A stretch of 64,000 nucleotides of DNA, from the NCBI GenBank assembly GCA_027924585.1, contig BSBM01000779.1:11621001-11685000 (forward strand). The letters run 5' to 3'. The DNA comes from Larix kaempferi (taxonomy: Eukaryota; Streptophyta; Pinopsida; Pinales; Pinaceae). A program made the translations under genes and the position numbers. The notes under the pieces are model-generated. The model had not been told where the DNA came from. It worked only from the letters and a program-made list of their open reading frames with translations, and did no database searches. Shown here piece by piece: positions 34,011 through 45,669 of this stretch (position 1 is its first letter; every line of letters starts with the position of its first letter).

Positions 34011-34025
34011 CTCCTTCTAACACCA
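34011..34025 (-). other. Candidate Ty3-A primer-binding site
   Basis: The minus strand reads TGGTGTTAGAAGGAG, a weak match to TGGTATCAGAGC, upstream of the gag region at the expected distance. The LTR would start near 34034. Confidence 0.35.
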
Positions 34026-34033
34026 TTTTTTTA

Positions 34034-34585
34034 TGGGTCAAAATGACTTGCGTCAATAGCAAGGGAAAGTACCCAATTGAAAGCCCCAAGTTAGGCTTGG
34101 TCACGTTTGGTACATGATACTTTCCAACTGGTATGTGGGCCCAGTTGCCGCTGTGTTTTTTAAAATTATGATTGTTATTTATTTTTTAAGTTTAATTTCC
34201 TAATCTAGGAATGAATTAATCTTATCGACAAAGACAAAATAAAACTAACTTTAAACATATCCTAAATTATTAGGAGCATAACTTATAATAAGGAAGTTGT
34301 TAAACCATAGAGAGGAATACAAAGTTATAGCATGAGAAATAGTTCATCATAACACATAATTCCACATTCAAAAAATATGTTACCATTGTAAAGCAAGTAA
34401 TTATTCTAAGCATCACACATATTCCTTATAATTTAAATGAAACTATTGAAATATTGAATCATGAAATCATTCATACATGAACACAAAGTAATTTCTATTT
34501 GCATAAAATGAAAAAATCCTAAATATCACCAGAACATCTAAGAAGAGTGTTTGATATTTGGATAGTAAAAAATGTGCTTCCAACA
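34034..34585. other. Unassigned AT-rich stretch, probably LTR remnants
   Basis: This is where the Ty3-A 5' LTR should begin, and where the Ty3-C 3' LTR should end. The right edge CCAACA (34580-34585) followed by CTCCCCCATACTTCACTTC, a polypurine tract on the minus strand, fits an LTR edge of a minus-strand element. I could not align the stretch with 54216 onward, so which LTR it belongs to is open. There is no coding sequence. Confidence 0.4.
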
Positions 34586-34784
34586 ACTCCCCCATACTTC
34601 ACTTCTTCAAATAAACCACAACAATAATGTATAGAGTTTTAAGAAAAAAAATTTCCCACCACCAAACCCTCTTTTGGACTCGTAAGATTTTTCTTTTAAA
34701 TCCCAAATCTGAACGACAACTAATTAACTATTTAATAACTCTCTTTATACAAAATTACAAATATAAAATAAGAGTAAAACTAAT

Positions 34785-35484
34785 TTATTTAACACTTTCA
34801 TGGAAATTTTTCCACAGAACATGGATTTCATATATCCTATTTACTCTTTTATTCCTCATTTTATCTAGTAGCAATTCTCCATCAAATATCTTTTCCTTGA
34901 CTTCTTTTTCCAAATCCTTCTTGATCCTCTTCACAAATGCATCAGAAAGGGTGGCAAGTTTGATTGGCCAATATAGATAATTGTTTAACAATTCCTCATT
35001 TTCCTCAGTGAGTTGATTGATTTCCTCCTTGCATTTGTCTCAATCCTGCTCCACATCTGCAATTTTAAATTCAATATAATTAGCTTTGTCTAAGTCATCA
35101 AGGGAATTCATATCAAACTTTCCAAGAATGGAATCAACAGAATTCTAGATTTTGCAACATGATCGATAAAAAATATTGACAGTTTTGTTGATTTCCATAC
35201 CAGGTTTTCCCTGAATTAATCCATATCCTCATCCTGACACTCTCCTTCTTGTCCATCCTTTGTAATGACTCAAGGGTTTCCTTATAATGTTGTTTCCAAT
35301 CAAGGAGCTTGTCGAAATTATCCTCTACTATCTTCCATTCATCCTCTTGTAGTTCCGCTTGATCCGATAGTTGAGTAATTTGATTATAGAATTGTTGTAC
35401 TTCTTCTGGCTGCAGGAAAAATACTTTATGAGATTCTCTTAATTTCTCATTTGCTTTAAATGCTTCCTCTTTTAGGAAATCCAT
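34785..35484 (-). pseudogene. Coiled-coil ORF fragment, probably end of the Ty3-C 3' ORF
   Basis: Two frames give a highly charged helical protein: MDFLKEEAFKANEKLRESHK, EEVQQFYNQITQLSDQAELQ and WKIVEDNFDKLLDWKQHYKE (35134-35484), then LLNNYLYWPIKLATLSDAFV and KRIKKDLEKEVKEKIFDG (34785-34991). Copia-2 begins nine bases beyond its upstream end. Its composition fits the tail of the 3' ORF seen at 42049-44041, and the strand agrees, but a deletion at 41943 removed any direct connection. It may instead belong to another element. No known domain is recognised. Confidence 0.5.
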
Positions 35485-35493
35485 AGTTAAATA

Positions 35494-36967
35494 TGTTAAT
35501 ATTTGGCTGAGCTTTGATATTTAATTCTTTTAGATGCAAAGACTTGAAGCAATGAGACAATTCAATCACATGAAATTCATACAACCATAACACAAGATAC
35601 ACCTTGGGGAAAATGCTCAAAATTATGAGAACAAAAACCCCAATAATTATTCTTAGTATAATATAATGGGTAGCTGAGAATTCTTTCTTTTACAACATAG
35701 CATATTTCTTTCGGAATATAAGAGATCACCAAAACACTCTTGGTGAAGATACATAAGAAAGATAGAAGAGAGATCAATCGGAGAAGCACCTTTCCTTCAA
35801 AGGAGAAGAGAAATCGATTCACATTGGATTCATCAATCCCGTATAACATATTTATACATTCTTCTCTTCTATTTTTATCTTCTAACTTCAGGATGAACTC
35901 TCCCTAAAATTGGATGTATCAATCTTTCATGCAGAGGTGTGCCCCACTTCTCATGGAGTGCCTTTATCTCACTGACCTGTCACTTAGGATGAACTCACCA
36001 CTTAACTGAAATATTTCCCACTTAGTTAGGTGGATAACTTAAGTGTCGTCACTTAGTTAACTAGATCTTCTTTGTTGTCACTTAGTTAAATCTCCTTAAT
36101 TGATTCTTGATAACATCACTATAGTGATCAATTTGAGTTCTCCTCGATTTATCGAAGTGTCATCTTTTAGTTTAACTAAAGTGAAAACACTTTAGTTAAC
36201 TAGTCCTTCTTACTTAACACTTAGTTAACTGAAATCATGCTGATTGATTTACTTGAAGTGAACAATGTGATTTCTTTAGTTAACTGAGGAAAATATTTAA
36301 CTAATGATTTAACTGAAGCATTGATTGAGGCATACATTGATACTTAATTGAAGCTTTATAACTGGAGCTTTAAAAATTCGATTTTTGTTTAATTTGTTGA
36401 AGTGTCTGCATGGGAAATTTCAAATTATTTTTATCTCTATGCTTTATATTTTATTTCTTTATCTCTTACTGCATGGTCAATATGTGCTAAATTTAATTAT
36501 CCATCACATTACATTATACTAAGAATAATTATCGGATGTTGTGATCATATTATATTATTATGGACCAAATGATCATATGCTAATGTAATTCACTTTAGGG
36601 GTGATCAATCTCTAAAGGATACTTAATAGCAATTGGTGTTCATGGTTAATAATACACCACACATCATTAAATGATTTTAACAAGTAAAGAATGACCTTTA
36701 TATGGATTGTCCACCTCTATACGGGAGGTCCATCTCATGGATACCTTTATACGAAAGGTTCACATGAGAATCATGAATTGACACACACAAGTTCGGAGTC
36801 TTGTCCAACAAGACTTTATAGCATCATTACTTTGATCAATTACCTATATACAAGAGGAATAACCTTTAAAAGGAAGGAAATCAAAGTGCTCACCTTTATA
36901 CGGGAGGATCAATATTGGCTACACAAGATTGATTTGGAGAATGTATCTTGATGTTATATATTTAACA
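35494..36967 (-). repeat. Copia-2 3' LTR (1474 bp)
   Basis: Complete LTR with TGTTAA...TTAACA ends. Repeated phrases built on CACTTAGTTAACT fill 35985-36250, and CCTTTATACGGGAGG or a close variant recurs near 36700-36910. Confidence 0.88.
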
Positions 36968-38250
36968 TCCCCCCTTAGTGAGGGAGGCATTATATGCCAT
37001 ACCAAGCTTGTCTTGGAAGTACCTGAACTTTGTCGTTAACAGAGGATTTGTTAACACATCTGTAATATTCTAATCAGTAGCAATGTATTGAAGTATCATT
37101 GTACCTTTCTGAACCATGTATCGAATGAAGTGATACTTCATTTCAATGTTCCTTGACTTGTCATGAAACACTGGATTTTTAGAAATCTTGATGCAACTCT
37201 CATTGTCACACCTAATAATTGCAGGCTCAAGCTTTTCACCGAACAACCCTTCAAGTAGCTTTATAAGCCACACTTCTTCTCGACATGAAAAACTACAGCT
37301 AAGTATCTTGCTTCAGTAGTGCTCTGGTATACAGAGCCCTATTTCCTACTGGACTAATATATCATAGCTAATCCTGGGCTATAACAGTATCCAAATCTAC
37401 TCTTATGGTCCACAATGATTCCTCCCCAATCTGAGTCTGTATAACCAAGTGCATGAATCCACCATTGGATCAATAAATGAGTCCATATGAAATTGTACCT
37501 CGAAGGTATCTAAGCACATGCTTAGAATTTGTCCAGTTCCTGTGTCTCAGATCACACATAAATTGACTCAGAATGCTCATAGCATAACATATATTAGGAC
37601 TCGAATGTATCAAGTACATTAGCGATCCTATAAGTTGTCTATACAAAGTGGGATCTACTGAATCTGATCCAGATCTTGACTCATGAAGTTTCCTCAAATT
37701 GGAAACCATCAGTATAGTCATAGATTTGAAATCTATCATGCCAAACCTATGCAATATATCCATAGTGTACTTCCCTTGATATAGAGAAATTTCTTCTTTT
37801 CTTTTCCAGATCTCAAGGACAATAAAGTAGTGCATTAGACTTAAGTATTTCATCTTAAACTTTGAGGTGAGATCCCTCTTGCACCGAGCAATCATATGTT
37901 CCTCTCCAGTGAGAAAAAAATCATCAACATACATAATCGATATCAATGGTTGGTTCTTCACTAGTTTAAGGTACAAATTTGGATCAACTTCACTCTTATT
38001 GAAACCCATTTTTTAAAGGTAGATATCAATTTTGGAGTACCAATCCCTAGGGGCTTGATTAAGCCCATATAGATATTTCTTTAGCTTACAAAATTGGGAC
38101 TCCTTCCCATGCACCAAAAATCCTTCAGGATACTGAATATAAACCTCTTCCTCAACCTCACCATTGAGGAAGGTTGTCTTCACATCCATCTGGTGAAGTT
38201 TCCATCCTAGAAAAGATGCAAGTGAAATCATTGCTCGGATTGTGGTGTAC
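36968..38250 (-). pseudogene. Copia-2 reverse transcriptase and RNase H
   Basis: RT begins near 38231 with GWKLHQMDVKTTFLNGEVEE and YLYGLNQAPRDWYSKIDIYL, then after a stop near 38010 continues as GFNKSEVDPNLYLKL and YVDD at 37920-37931, then YLSLMHYFIVLEI and RQLIGSLMYLIHSSPNICYA. RNase H survives at 37070-37273 with IRCDNESCIKISKNPVFHDK and IEMKYHFIRYMVQKGTMI. Only one stop splits the RT, so this pol is better kept than that of Copia-1. The region would copy RNA to DNA. Confidence 0.9.
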
Positions 38251-38477
38251 CTTTCTACATGGGAAAAGGTCTCATCATAGTCGATTCCTTATTTATGAGA
38301 GAAACCTATGGAAACGAATATGACTTTGTACTTCTCAATGATACCATCCACAACATGTTGTATCTTGTAAATCCATCTGGAATTGACAATGGAATTCCCA
38401 TCAGGTTTGGGAACAACCTCCCAAACATCATTCTTCATTATAGAGTTGTAATCTTCTGTCATTGCATATTTCCAAAC

Positions 38478-39694
38478 TTATTTCTTTGTAGCTTCTTCAT
38501 ATGAGGATGGTTTTGGATCATTGATGTGACTAATCAGTGCAACATAACTTGAATATCTGTCAGGTTTCTTGCACTCTCTGGATGAGCCTGCTGGTGATCC
38601 ATGTTTCTCTACATTTTGCAAGATGTCTTGGCACCAAGCAAATCTTCTTTTAGCAGGAGGTTCATTAGGTGACATCTCAATGATTTCTATTGGTTCTTCA
38701 GGAGCTATCGAATTTGAGGCATCTTTTGGTTTCTCTCTCTCAAACTCTGAAGTGGGAGAATTAGAATCGGGATCCTCCATATCTGAATCACATTGAATGT
38801 CTTTCGATCTTTTGAAAGCATATTCCTCATGGAAGGTAACATCTAGACTTACTTCAATGTGTCTCTCACCAGGTACATATATTCGATATGCTTTGGATGA
38901 ATCATTGTAACCCACAAAGGTTCCTTTATTTCTAGTAGGATCCATCTTTGTTCTCTTTTCTTTTGGTACATGAATGTATAATGGGTTCCTGAAGATCCTC
39001 AAGTGTGAGATGTTTGGATTCTCACTGGTAAACAATTCTTTTGGTGTCTTCTCATCTAGAATGGCATGCGGGATTCTATTATGGATGTACACAGATGTAT
39101 GGGTGGCTTATTCCCACAATGAGGTAGGCATATCTTGATCATGGATCATGGATTTTTTAACCTCACATATGTTCTATTATTCCTTTCGGAAACCCCATTT
39201 TGCTGAGGGTTGTATGGTATTGTTAACTGTCTACATATTCTTGCATCACTACATAGCTCATTAAATGCATGTGAATCAAATTCATCTCCATTATCAGACC
39301 TTAATGCACGAATGTGATTTTCAACTAGGGCTTTAAACTCTTTAAATTTGCTAAGAGTTTCACTTTTATCCTCCATGAAATAAATCCATGACTTCCTAGA
39401 AAAATCATCTATGAACAATACATAACATAAGAAACCACTAAAGGAGGGGGATGACATGGGACCACATACATCAGAATGTATTAAATCTAAAATCCCTTTA
39501 GATCTAGTAGTACTACTGTAATTTTTTTTCTTAACATTCTTCCCAAGTGCACAACCCCAACATACACTATCATGCTCAAAATCAAATATGGGCATACCTT
39601 TTACCATGTTTTGAAGTCCTGGTAGCGCTTTGTAGTGTAGGTGTTGAATCCTTTGTTTCCATAGCTCATATGGAATTCTAGTGTATTGAATCAT
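38478..39694 (-). pseudogene. Copia-2 integrase
   Basis: The frame at 39146-39694 opens with the GAG-pre-integrase block (LWKQRIQHLHYKALPGLQNM, CWGCALGKNVKKKNY) and continues with the core: FIDDFSRKSW (Asp), LRSDNGDEFDSHAF (Asp; the usual NGGE is NGDE), NPQQNGVSERNNRTY (Glu). After a break near 39140 the C-terminal part is open for 204 codons (38478-39092): HLRIFRNPLYIHVPKEKRTK, GTFVGYNDSSKAYRIYVPGE, then an acidic linker to the RT. The break falls at the position where a copia integrase is otherwise continuous. Confidence 0.9.
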
Positions 39695-39703
39695 AGCTTG
39701 AAT

Positions 39704-40960
39704 TTACTTCCTGGGTACCTTGTAGAGTCCTCCCTCTCGAACTACAATTAAAACAACAAACTCTAGGATTTTTTTCTTGGGCCATAAAAGTGCTTTGTTA
39801 TCCATGAAGATAACTCGGAAGCCTTTGTATTCAAGAACCAAAATTGAAAGGAGGTTCTTCTTCAATCCTAGAACATATATAATGTCCTCCACATGTAAAA
39901 TATCATTGGTGCTTAGCTGGAATGAGGTGGATCCAACTCCTTGGATCGAATATGTTGAGTTGTCCCCCAAACCTACCATGAACATAAACTTTTTCTACTT
40001 TAGGTCAATGATGGAACTCTTTTAACCAGTCATATGTTTGGATGTGTCACTGTCAATCAACCATGTGTCTGCACTTGTGATGACATATCCCGAAAGGGAT
40101 GAGACAAGGTAATACTCCCTTCTTGTCTCCTTTTCTTTGGATGCATTATTTTCAGTGATTTCATCTTCTATGGCGATAGAAGCATGAAACTTTCCATTCT
40201 GCGTTGATTTGCACTCTCTTGAGAAATGTCATTTCTTGTTTCAATTGAAACAGCTATCTTTTGGCTTGTCAAATCCTTTGTTGAAATCCTTCTTCTTTGG
40301 ATGAGAGAACTTCTTTTGGAAGAAGGGTTTCTTTCCTTTCTTAATTCTTTTCGTGAGGGCAAGGTTTTCTTCTTTGATGCACACTGAATTGCTTTGGATT
40401 TTCCCCTCCTCTTGGAGGCATTCATGCCACAAAATTTGGAATTTAGGTTGTACCTATCGACCATTTACCACAGCCAAGAATGTATCCCATGAGGATGGGA
40501 GACCATCAATAGTGTTTTGGAGAATATCATCTTCATCCACCACTCCTCCAATACTAGCAAGTTGATCTCTTACCTAAGATATCTTGGTGAATAAGGAGGC
40601 CATTGTCTCATCTATCTCCATCTTTAAGTTTTGAATCTTATTCTTCAATGCTATCTTTTGACTCGAGGAATTCTTCTCATATATATTAGTCAATGTATCA
40701 TAACATTATTTCGCGATGTGATCATGGGCATCAAGTTATCTTTTTACCGAATCATAGATGATCCATTTGGACTTAGCTTGATTCTTCTTGAAATTGATGC
40801 GCCATGCATTAGATGTAGGCTCCTCCACCATAGTGGATACGTATCCATCCAAGTCATGTTCCTCTAGGATATTGATAATCCTTTCCTTCCAAGTGTTGAA
40901 TTTTGAGGTTCCCTCAAGATGGTATTCCATCTGCACAGAGACTGATACCATAATATTCAA
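39704..40960 (-). pseudogene. Copia-2 gag and protease
   Basis: Gag starts near 40960 (QMEYHLEGTSKFNTWKERII, NILEEHDLDGYV) and is shredded by frameshifts down to about 40170. The knuckle near 40225-40260 reads CFN, a stop, then NKKCHFSRECKS, so the second Cys codon is now a stop. The protease active site near 40040 is DTWLIDSDTSKHMTG, with DSG changed to DSD. The end (39704-39985) has LGLKKNLLSILVLEYKGFRV. This is the most damaged part of Copia-2, in contrast to Copia-1, where gag is the best part. Confidence 0.82.
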
Positions 40961-41025
40961 ATATTTGGCTCAACTTCTCAAGATCAACGTAGGTTCTAGA
41001 TGGTATGAAAAACTAAGATCCTTCA

Positions 41026-41045
41026 CATGCTGAGATATGATACCA
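41026..41045 (-). other. Copia-2 primer-binding site
   Basis: The minus strand reads TGGTATCATATCTCAGCATG next to the LTR; the first eight bases match the initiator-Met tRNA type. Confidence 0.8.
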
Positions 41046-41943
41046 TGTTAATATTTGGTTTAGATTTGATCTTTAATTATTTTATGTGCAAAGACTTGAA
41101 GCAATGAGACAATTCAATCACGTGAAATTCATACAACCATAACACAAGATATACCCTGGGGAAAACCCTCAAAATTATGATAAAAAACCCCCCAAAAATT
41201 CTTCTCATTATAATATAATGGATATCAAAGAATCCTTTCTTTTACAACATAGAAGATTTCTTTCAGAAGATAAGAGATCGCCAAAACACTCTTGGTGAGG
41301 ATACAAAATAAATAGGGAAGATAGATCAATCAGAGAGGCATCTTGCCTTCAATAATAATATCCCGCACACAAAGAGACGCACCTTGACTTTAAAGGAGAA
41401 GAGAATTCGCTTCACATTGGATTCATCAATCCTGTACAACATATTTATACATTCTTCTCTTCTATTATTATCTTCTAACTTTAGGATGAACTCACCCTAA
41501 AACTGGTTGTATCAATATTGCATGCAGAGGTGCGCCCCACTTCTCATGCAATGCTTTATCTCACTGAGCTGTCACTTAGGATGAACTCGCCTCTTAACTG
41601 AAATATTTCCCACCTAGTTAGGTGGATAACTTAAGTGTCGTCACTTAGTTAACTATATCTTCTTTGTTGTCACTTAGTTAACTCTCTTTAACTGTTTCTT
41701 GATAACATCATTGTAGTGATCAATTTGAGTTCTCCTTGATTTACTGAAGTATCATCTTTTAGTTTAACTAAAGTGAAAACACATTAGTTAACTAGTCCTT
41801 CTTATTTAATTCTTAGTTAACTAAAATCATGTTGATTGATTTACTTGAAGTGACCATTATGAATTCTTTAGTTAACTAAGACATATATTTAATTGATGCT
41901 TTAACTGAAGCATTGATTAAGGCATACATTGATACTTAATTGA
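41046..41943 (-). repeat. Copia-2 5' LTR, truncated
   Basis: Aligns with 35494-36351, plus about 40 extra bases near 41360-41400. The outer part, which would hold the U3 start, is missing. The following 105 bp (41944-42048) hold no recognisable sequence. Confidence 0.88.
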
Positions 41944-42048
41944 TCATGTAAAAGTCACTAAAAGAGTCAATGTAAACCTTAACCATTAGATCGTCTTGGA
42001 AAGATCTGGAAAATAATATTTTATTATGAATTTGACAAGTCAACCCAG

Positions 42049-44041
42049 TTAGTGGAGTTCTTTTCCTTTCAGATCGTTTCCCACTCTGCTCCACCTTTCC
42101 TTAATGGACTCATGAACTTCCTTCTGTGTGCTTTGGAGTGTAATGTCAAAATGAGTCATAGCCTCTTGCTGTTTTGCAAGGAGAATGGGGATCAGTTCCT
42201 CATCTTGGGTGAGGATCCTATGGTTGTAGATTACCCCTTCAGGGTGAGTTGGCTCTGCTCTGACCATCAATGGGGTTTCCCATTTGGATGCGGCATAGAG
42301 ATGGTAGTCCTGGGCTCGCTCAATTTCATGGTTCATCCACAAACATAATTCCCACAACTAGAAATCGCCCACATATGGGTTTGGCGACCAGTTGGGCGAG
42401 CCAGAAACTACGAAATTATGCAAGAAGAATTCACTCAATTGGTCCTTCTCCAACTATGTGGAGTTCAAAGATGGATCCATAAACTATTTGGGAGTGCTTA
42501 TCTCAATAGGGAGTCCTTGCTTCAACCTCTGGAGTTGGAATTCGCCCCATTTCTCCTGCATCTAAACTGCATATATTGCCGACTGTGGTCTGAGGTCCTG
42601 CAATCTATCATTTATGTCGGTAGCAGTGGCCAAAATGTCCTTCAATTTGGTAATCTCCTGGTCCTTTTTGGCTAATTTGTTTTGTGCCTCGGCCAATTTT
42701 TCTTGAAGCACTGAATTCTTCTGCTTAGCCAGCTGCAGCTCTTCTGCATGATGCATCTTCAAGATTTGTGCCTTCTCAGTTGAGAACGGGGGAGGTGTGG
42801 GCTGGCTTCCTGGTCCAATACTTAATGTTGCCAACTCATTTTTGAGCTTTTCCAATTCTGCACGTGCCTCAACGAGTTGGGTAACGACCTCGTGGTTTTC
42901 ATTATGTTCTGGAGGATTCCCCTGGAGGTTGCCTTGCTTTTGTAAGCCCTGTTCTTCTTCTTTATCCATTTCTTCTTCTTCACCCCATTCTTCTTCTTCA
43001 TTCATTTCCTCTTCTTCCTCTTCTTCTTCATTCTCTTCTTCTTCTGTAGTGGGATCCTTCTGATCTATAAAAGGATCAGTGTCATCATCAGACACATTGG
43101 TAACCAGGGGGCTGGGTTCCCTTTCTTCCTCCCTGGAGACTTGGATTTTAGATACCTGTGTGAATATTTTGCTGCACCTCTTCGACCCCTGATTACTTGC
43201 AGGAATACCTGGGTCTGATTTGGGGGAGTCCTCTCTTGAGTGTTTTATCTTTACCAAGGTGTCGGCCACACTGTCCAAGTAAATTTTTCTCTTTTCCCCT
43301 GATACAGAGGTGGTCGTACTTTTTGATTTTGGTGGCAAGGGCATAGTCTTCATTATCTGAATGTCCTCAGCAGATACCACTATGAACTCCTCCCAAGAGA
43401 GCTCTGGAATCTGTGCTTTTAGTTCCTCACCAACTATTAGTTTGATCAGCCCATGACGGGCCAAAGCATCCTCTTTTCCCTTAGCCACCTTCTTGCTCAT
43501 TTCTGCTAGGGATTGGACCAGGTAAAATAGAATGCTAATGTTGTTGTTTGATGAAATGTGACTCCTGTGCCTGAGAAGTTCCAAAATACGAAAATGGAAA
43601 ATGGGAACATAACTTAACCTTCCAGTGCATGTAATGTACCTCTGGACAATTTCAGCCATTGCATCCCATGGTGCTGGCATGGAGAGTATTTTGACTCCAT
43701 TTTTGTCTTCATCATAAACCTCTCCTTGCTTAAAGAATGCTGCTTTTGCTGTGTGGTTTGCCTCCTGGTCATTATTGCTCCAATGCAGGCCCATTGGTAG
43801 AACAATGTATTTGGAAATCATGTCCTCATCCAATTTTATACGTAACCCTTTTACTCGGGTGACGTACTGTTCATCCTTGATATGTTTGAAGTTTCTTGCA
43901 AACTCCTGAGCTACCCCTGTACTGTATCTTCTCAATCCAAGCATGAAAGGCATCCAGCCTGTGAATGATCTACAGGACTCTCGGGCTCTGATAAATGGCG
44001 TTGTGATCTTCCGGTTCACTTTTCTTGAAACCCTTTGTCAT
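42049..44041 (-). pseudogene. Ty3-C 3' ORF, acidic coiled-coil protein
   Basis: An ATG at 44039-44041 (MTKGFKKSEPEDH) leads after one frameshift into a frame open for more than 470 codons (42562 to about 44010). The N-terminal half is globular (FTGWMPFMLGLRRYSTGVAQ, GLRIKLDEDMISKYIVLPMG, PWDAMAEIVQRYITCTGR). A Ser-rich, basic middle follows, then a run of Glu-rich repeats around 42955-43060, and a C-terminal coiled coil (ELEKLKNELATLS, LAEAQNKLAKKDQEITKLKD). A further frame (42049-42357) continues it to KELH and a stop. It matches the place and type of the extra ORF of Athila elements; its molecular role is unknown. No signal peptide or membrane span is seen. Confidence 0.8.
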
Positions 44042-45669
44042 TTTAGAATCTTCTTTATAATTAGACAAAACTAGAACTTTGGAATATGGTTTATACCCTC
44101 AACTGGTCAGGGCTCTGCCTACAGGCTCGAGGATTGCAATGCTGGATGAGTGAGCGCACTAGCTTTTGGTTTGCTACTTCCCGGGAATTCCGAGAGGTTC
44201 CTTATATGCGAAATTGTGAAAATTATGCGGCTTTACTTACTTACTTTCAGCACCTATCCTTTCCATCATTCTTGTACTTGCCATTTTTAATCCCCTTTTT
44301 TCCCATGATCGATCTCTGTACTTCATATGATGAGGGTTGTGATCATGATTTTTTGAGGGTGACAGGACTTAGATAGCGATCATGACTTAATAAGGTAATT
44401 CTACCATTCCGCCGATTTTAAAATAGAAGCTGTCCTCAGCTGGCTAGAAACGAATGTAGTGTGGGATAATGTTTTACCTTAAGAATAAAATAAAATCGTT
44501 CTAGAGATTACCTTGATATGTATGCGTACCTGTATTTATGATTTGGTGTGTTTTTCATGCATGGAGGATTCTGTAGTAGATTTGGTGTTGTCTGTAGTTG
44601 ATTTCTGCATGTCAGTAGTTACGTGTGTGGGCTGCTTTTTCCTTTTTTTCCTATTTGAATTTGCTAAAGTGTCTTCTTTTGAAAATTGTGCCAGTTGTTG
44701 ATAGGACTCATGTGATGATGCTTCACATTTGGATGATTTCATCGCTGTATGTGACTGGCTCTCTTGAATAACTTGCAGGCTCGCGTGAGCATGATATGTA
44801 ACGTATCTGGCTTATTTGAATTGAATTGCAGACTCGCTTGAATTGAAGTGCAGTCTCGCTTGAGTATGTTGAAAAAGAATGGAATGGCGTGTTTGAAGAA
44901 TTCTGTAGTAGTTGAAGAATGATTGCTGAATGTAGATGTGGCGGGCTCGCTTGAGTGTTGATATGTAATGTATATGGCTTGCTTGAATTATTTGCAAGCT
45001 CACTTAAATAAATGGTAGCCTCGCTTGAATCAATTGAAGGCTCTATTGAAGTATGGTCAAGCTCGCGTGATGATATGGCAGAGCTGAAATGAAGAGTGTG
45101 CTTGGATTGTTCCTGTAGTGGTAGATATTTCTGTTGGCTTTCCTGAATGCATATCCGGCTCGCTTGATTGCTGAATGTGTTTGAGAGTTTGTTGTCTCGC
45201 TTGAATTGTGGTTGATATTTTGCTTTGCAATAGTAATGCTAGATATTTCATAGGGATATTCGTGGCCCCGTAATTTTTTGTTACTTTTTATGAATTTTTC
45301 ATTCTCTTTTTTCGTTGGAAAGCTTAAACAAGATATCAATTTGGAAGGGATTGACAAGAGTTTCAAATTGTCTAAGGTGCTTCCTTCTCTCCTCCAGCTA
45401 CCCTTGCTTTTGGTTCTTCAACGGGGTCATAAAGCAAATGCAAATGCTTACTCTGTTGCTTTCTCCCCTCATATTTAGTTATATGGTACACTTCAATTCC
45501 AACCTATATAAATCCTAGGTATGTTAAACCAGTATTGTATCAACAATAGCAATTCATTAAAGCAAATACGCGCATCATTTACTGTATGGGACTACACCTG
45601 GAACCGGGTTTTTTTTCATTTTTTTCTCTCTTTTTTTTGTTTTTGTTTTTATTGTAAATGAGTTGAATT
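44042..45669 (-). promoter_or_regulatory. Ty3-C spacer with CTCGCTTGA array and candidate TATA box
   Basis: No gene crosses these 1.6 kb between integrase and the 3' ORF. About ten copies of a motif near GGCTCGCTTGA occur at irregular spacing between 44778 and 45205 (for example 44943, 45017, 45156, 45193), with variants such as GACTCGCTTGA and AAGCTCGCGTGA. On the minus strand CGCATATAAG (44201-44210) lies about 160 bp before the 3' ORF start and may be a TATA box. This parallels the Ty3-B spacer. Regulatory use is inference. Confidence 0.45.

Larger units (their letters stand above)
3180..34025 (-). mobile_element. Ty3-A: old gypsy element split by three nested insertions
   Basis: Read on the minus strand from high to low coordinates, the surviving pieces give gag (33040-33620), protease (about 31000-32060, partly duplicated), an RNase H-like domain (30323-30905, finishing at 15900-16002), reverse transcriptase (15083-15480, then about 8200-8453), RNase H (about 7590-7790) and integrase (6657-7370, then 3180-3655). 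Removing NA-1, Copia-1 and Ty3-B brings interrupted codons together, which shows one original element of roughly 6 kb plus LTRs. It carries many stops and frameshifts and is dead. The 5' LTR should begin near 34034 and the 3' LTR below 3180, but I could not pair them. The family assignment rests on the RT-then-integrase order and the motifs. Confidence 0.85.
35494..41943 (-). mobile_element. Copia-2: Ty1/copia element with truncated 5' LTR
   Basis: The left LTR is complete (35494-36967, starting TGTTAATATTTGG and ending TTTAACA). The right LTR (41046-41943) matches its first 858 bp and then stops, lacking about 616 bp. Between them on the minus strand are gag-protease, integrase and RT-RNase H in copia order, with a TGGTATCATATCTCAGC primer site next to the right LTR and a purine tract next to the left one. 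Because the far end of the right LTR is gone, no target duplication can be seen. Frames are long but broken in each gene. Confidence 0.9.

Noticed and set aside
42955-43063. Ser-rich plus-strand protein opposite the Ty3-C 3' ORF
   Set aside because: It is the reverse reading of the Glu-rich repeat; the minus-strand frame is longer and has coherent domains.
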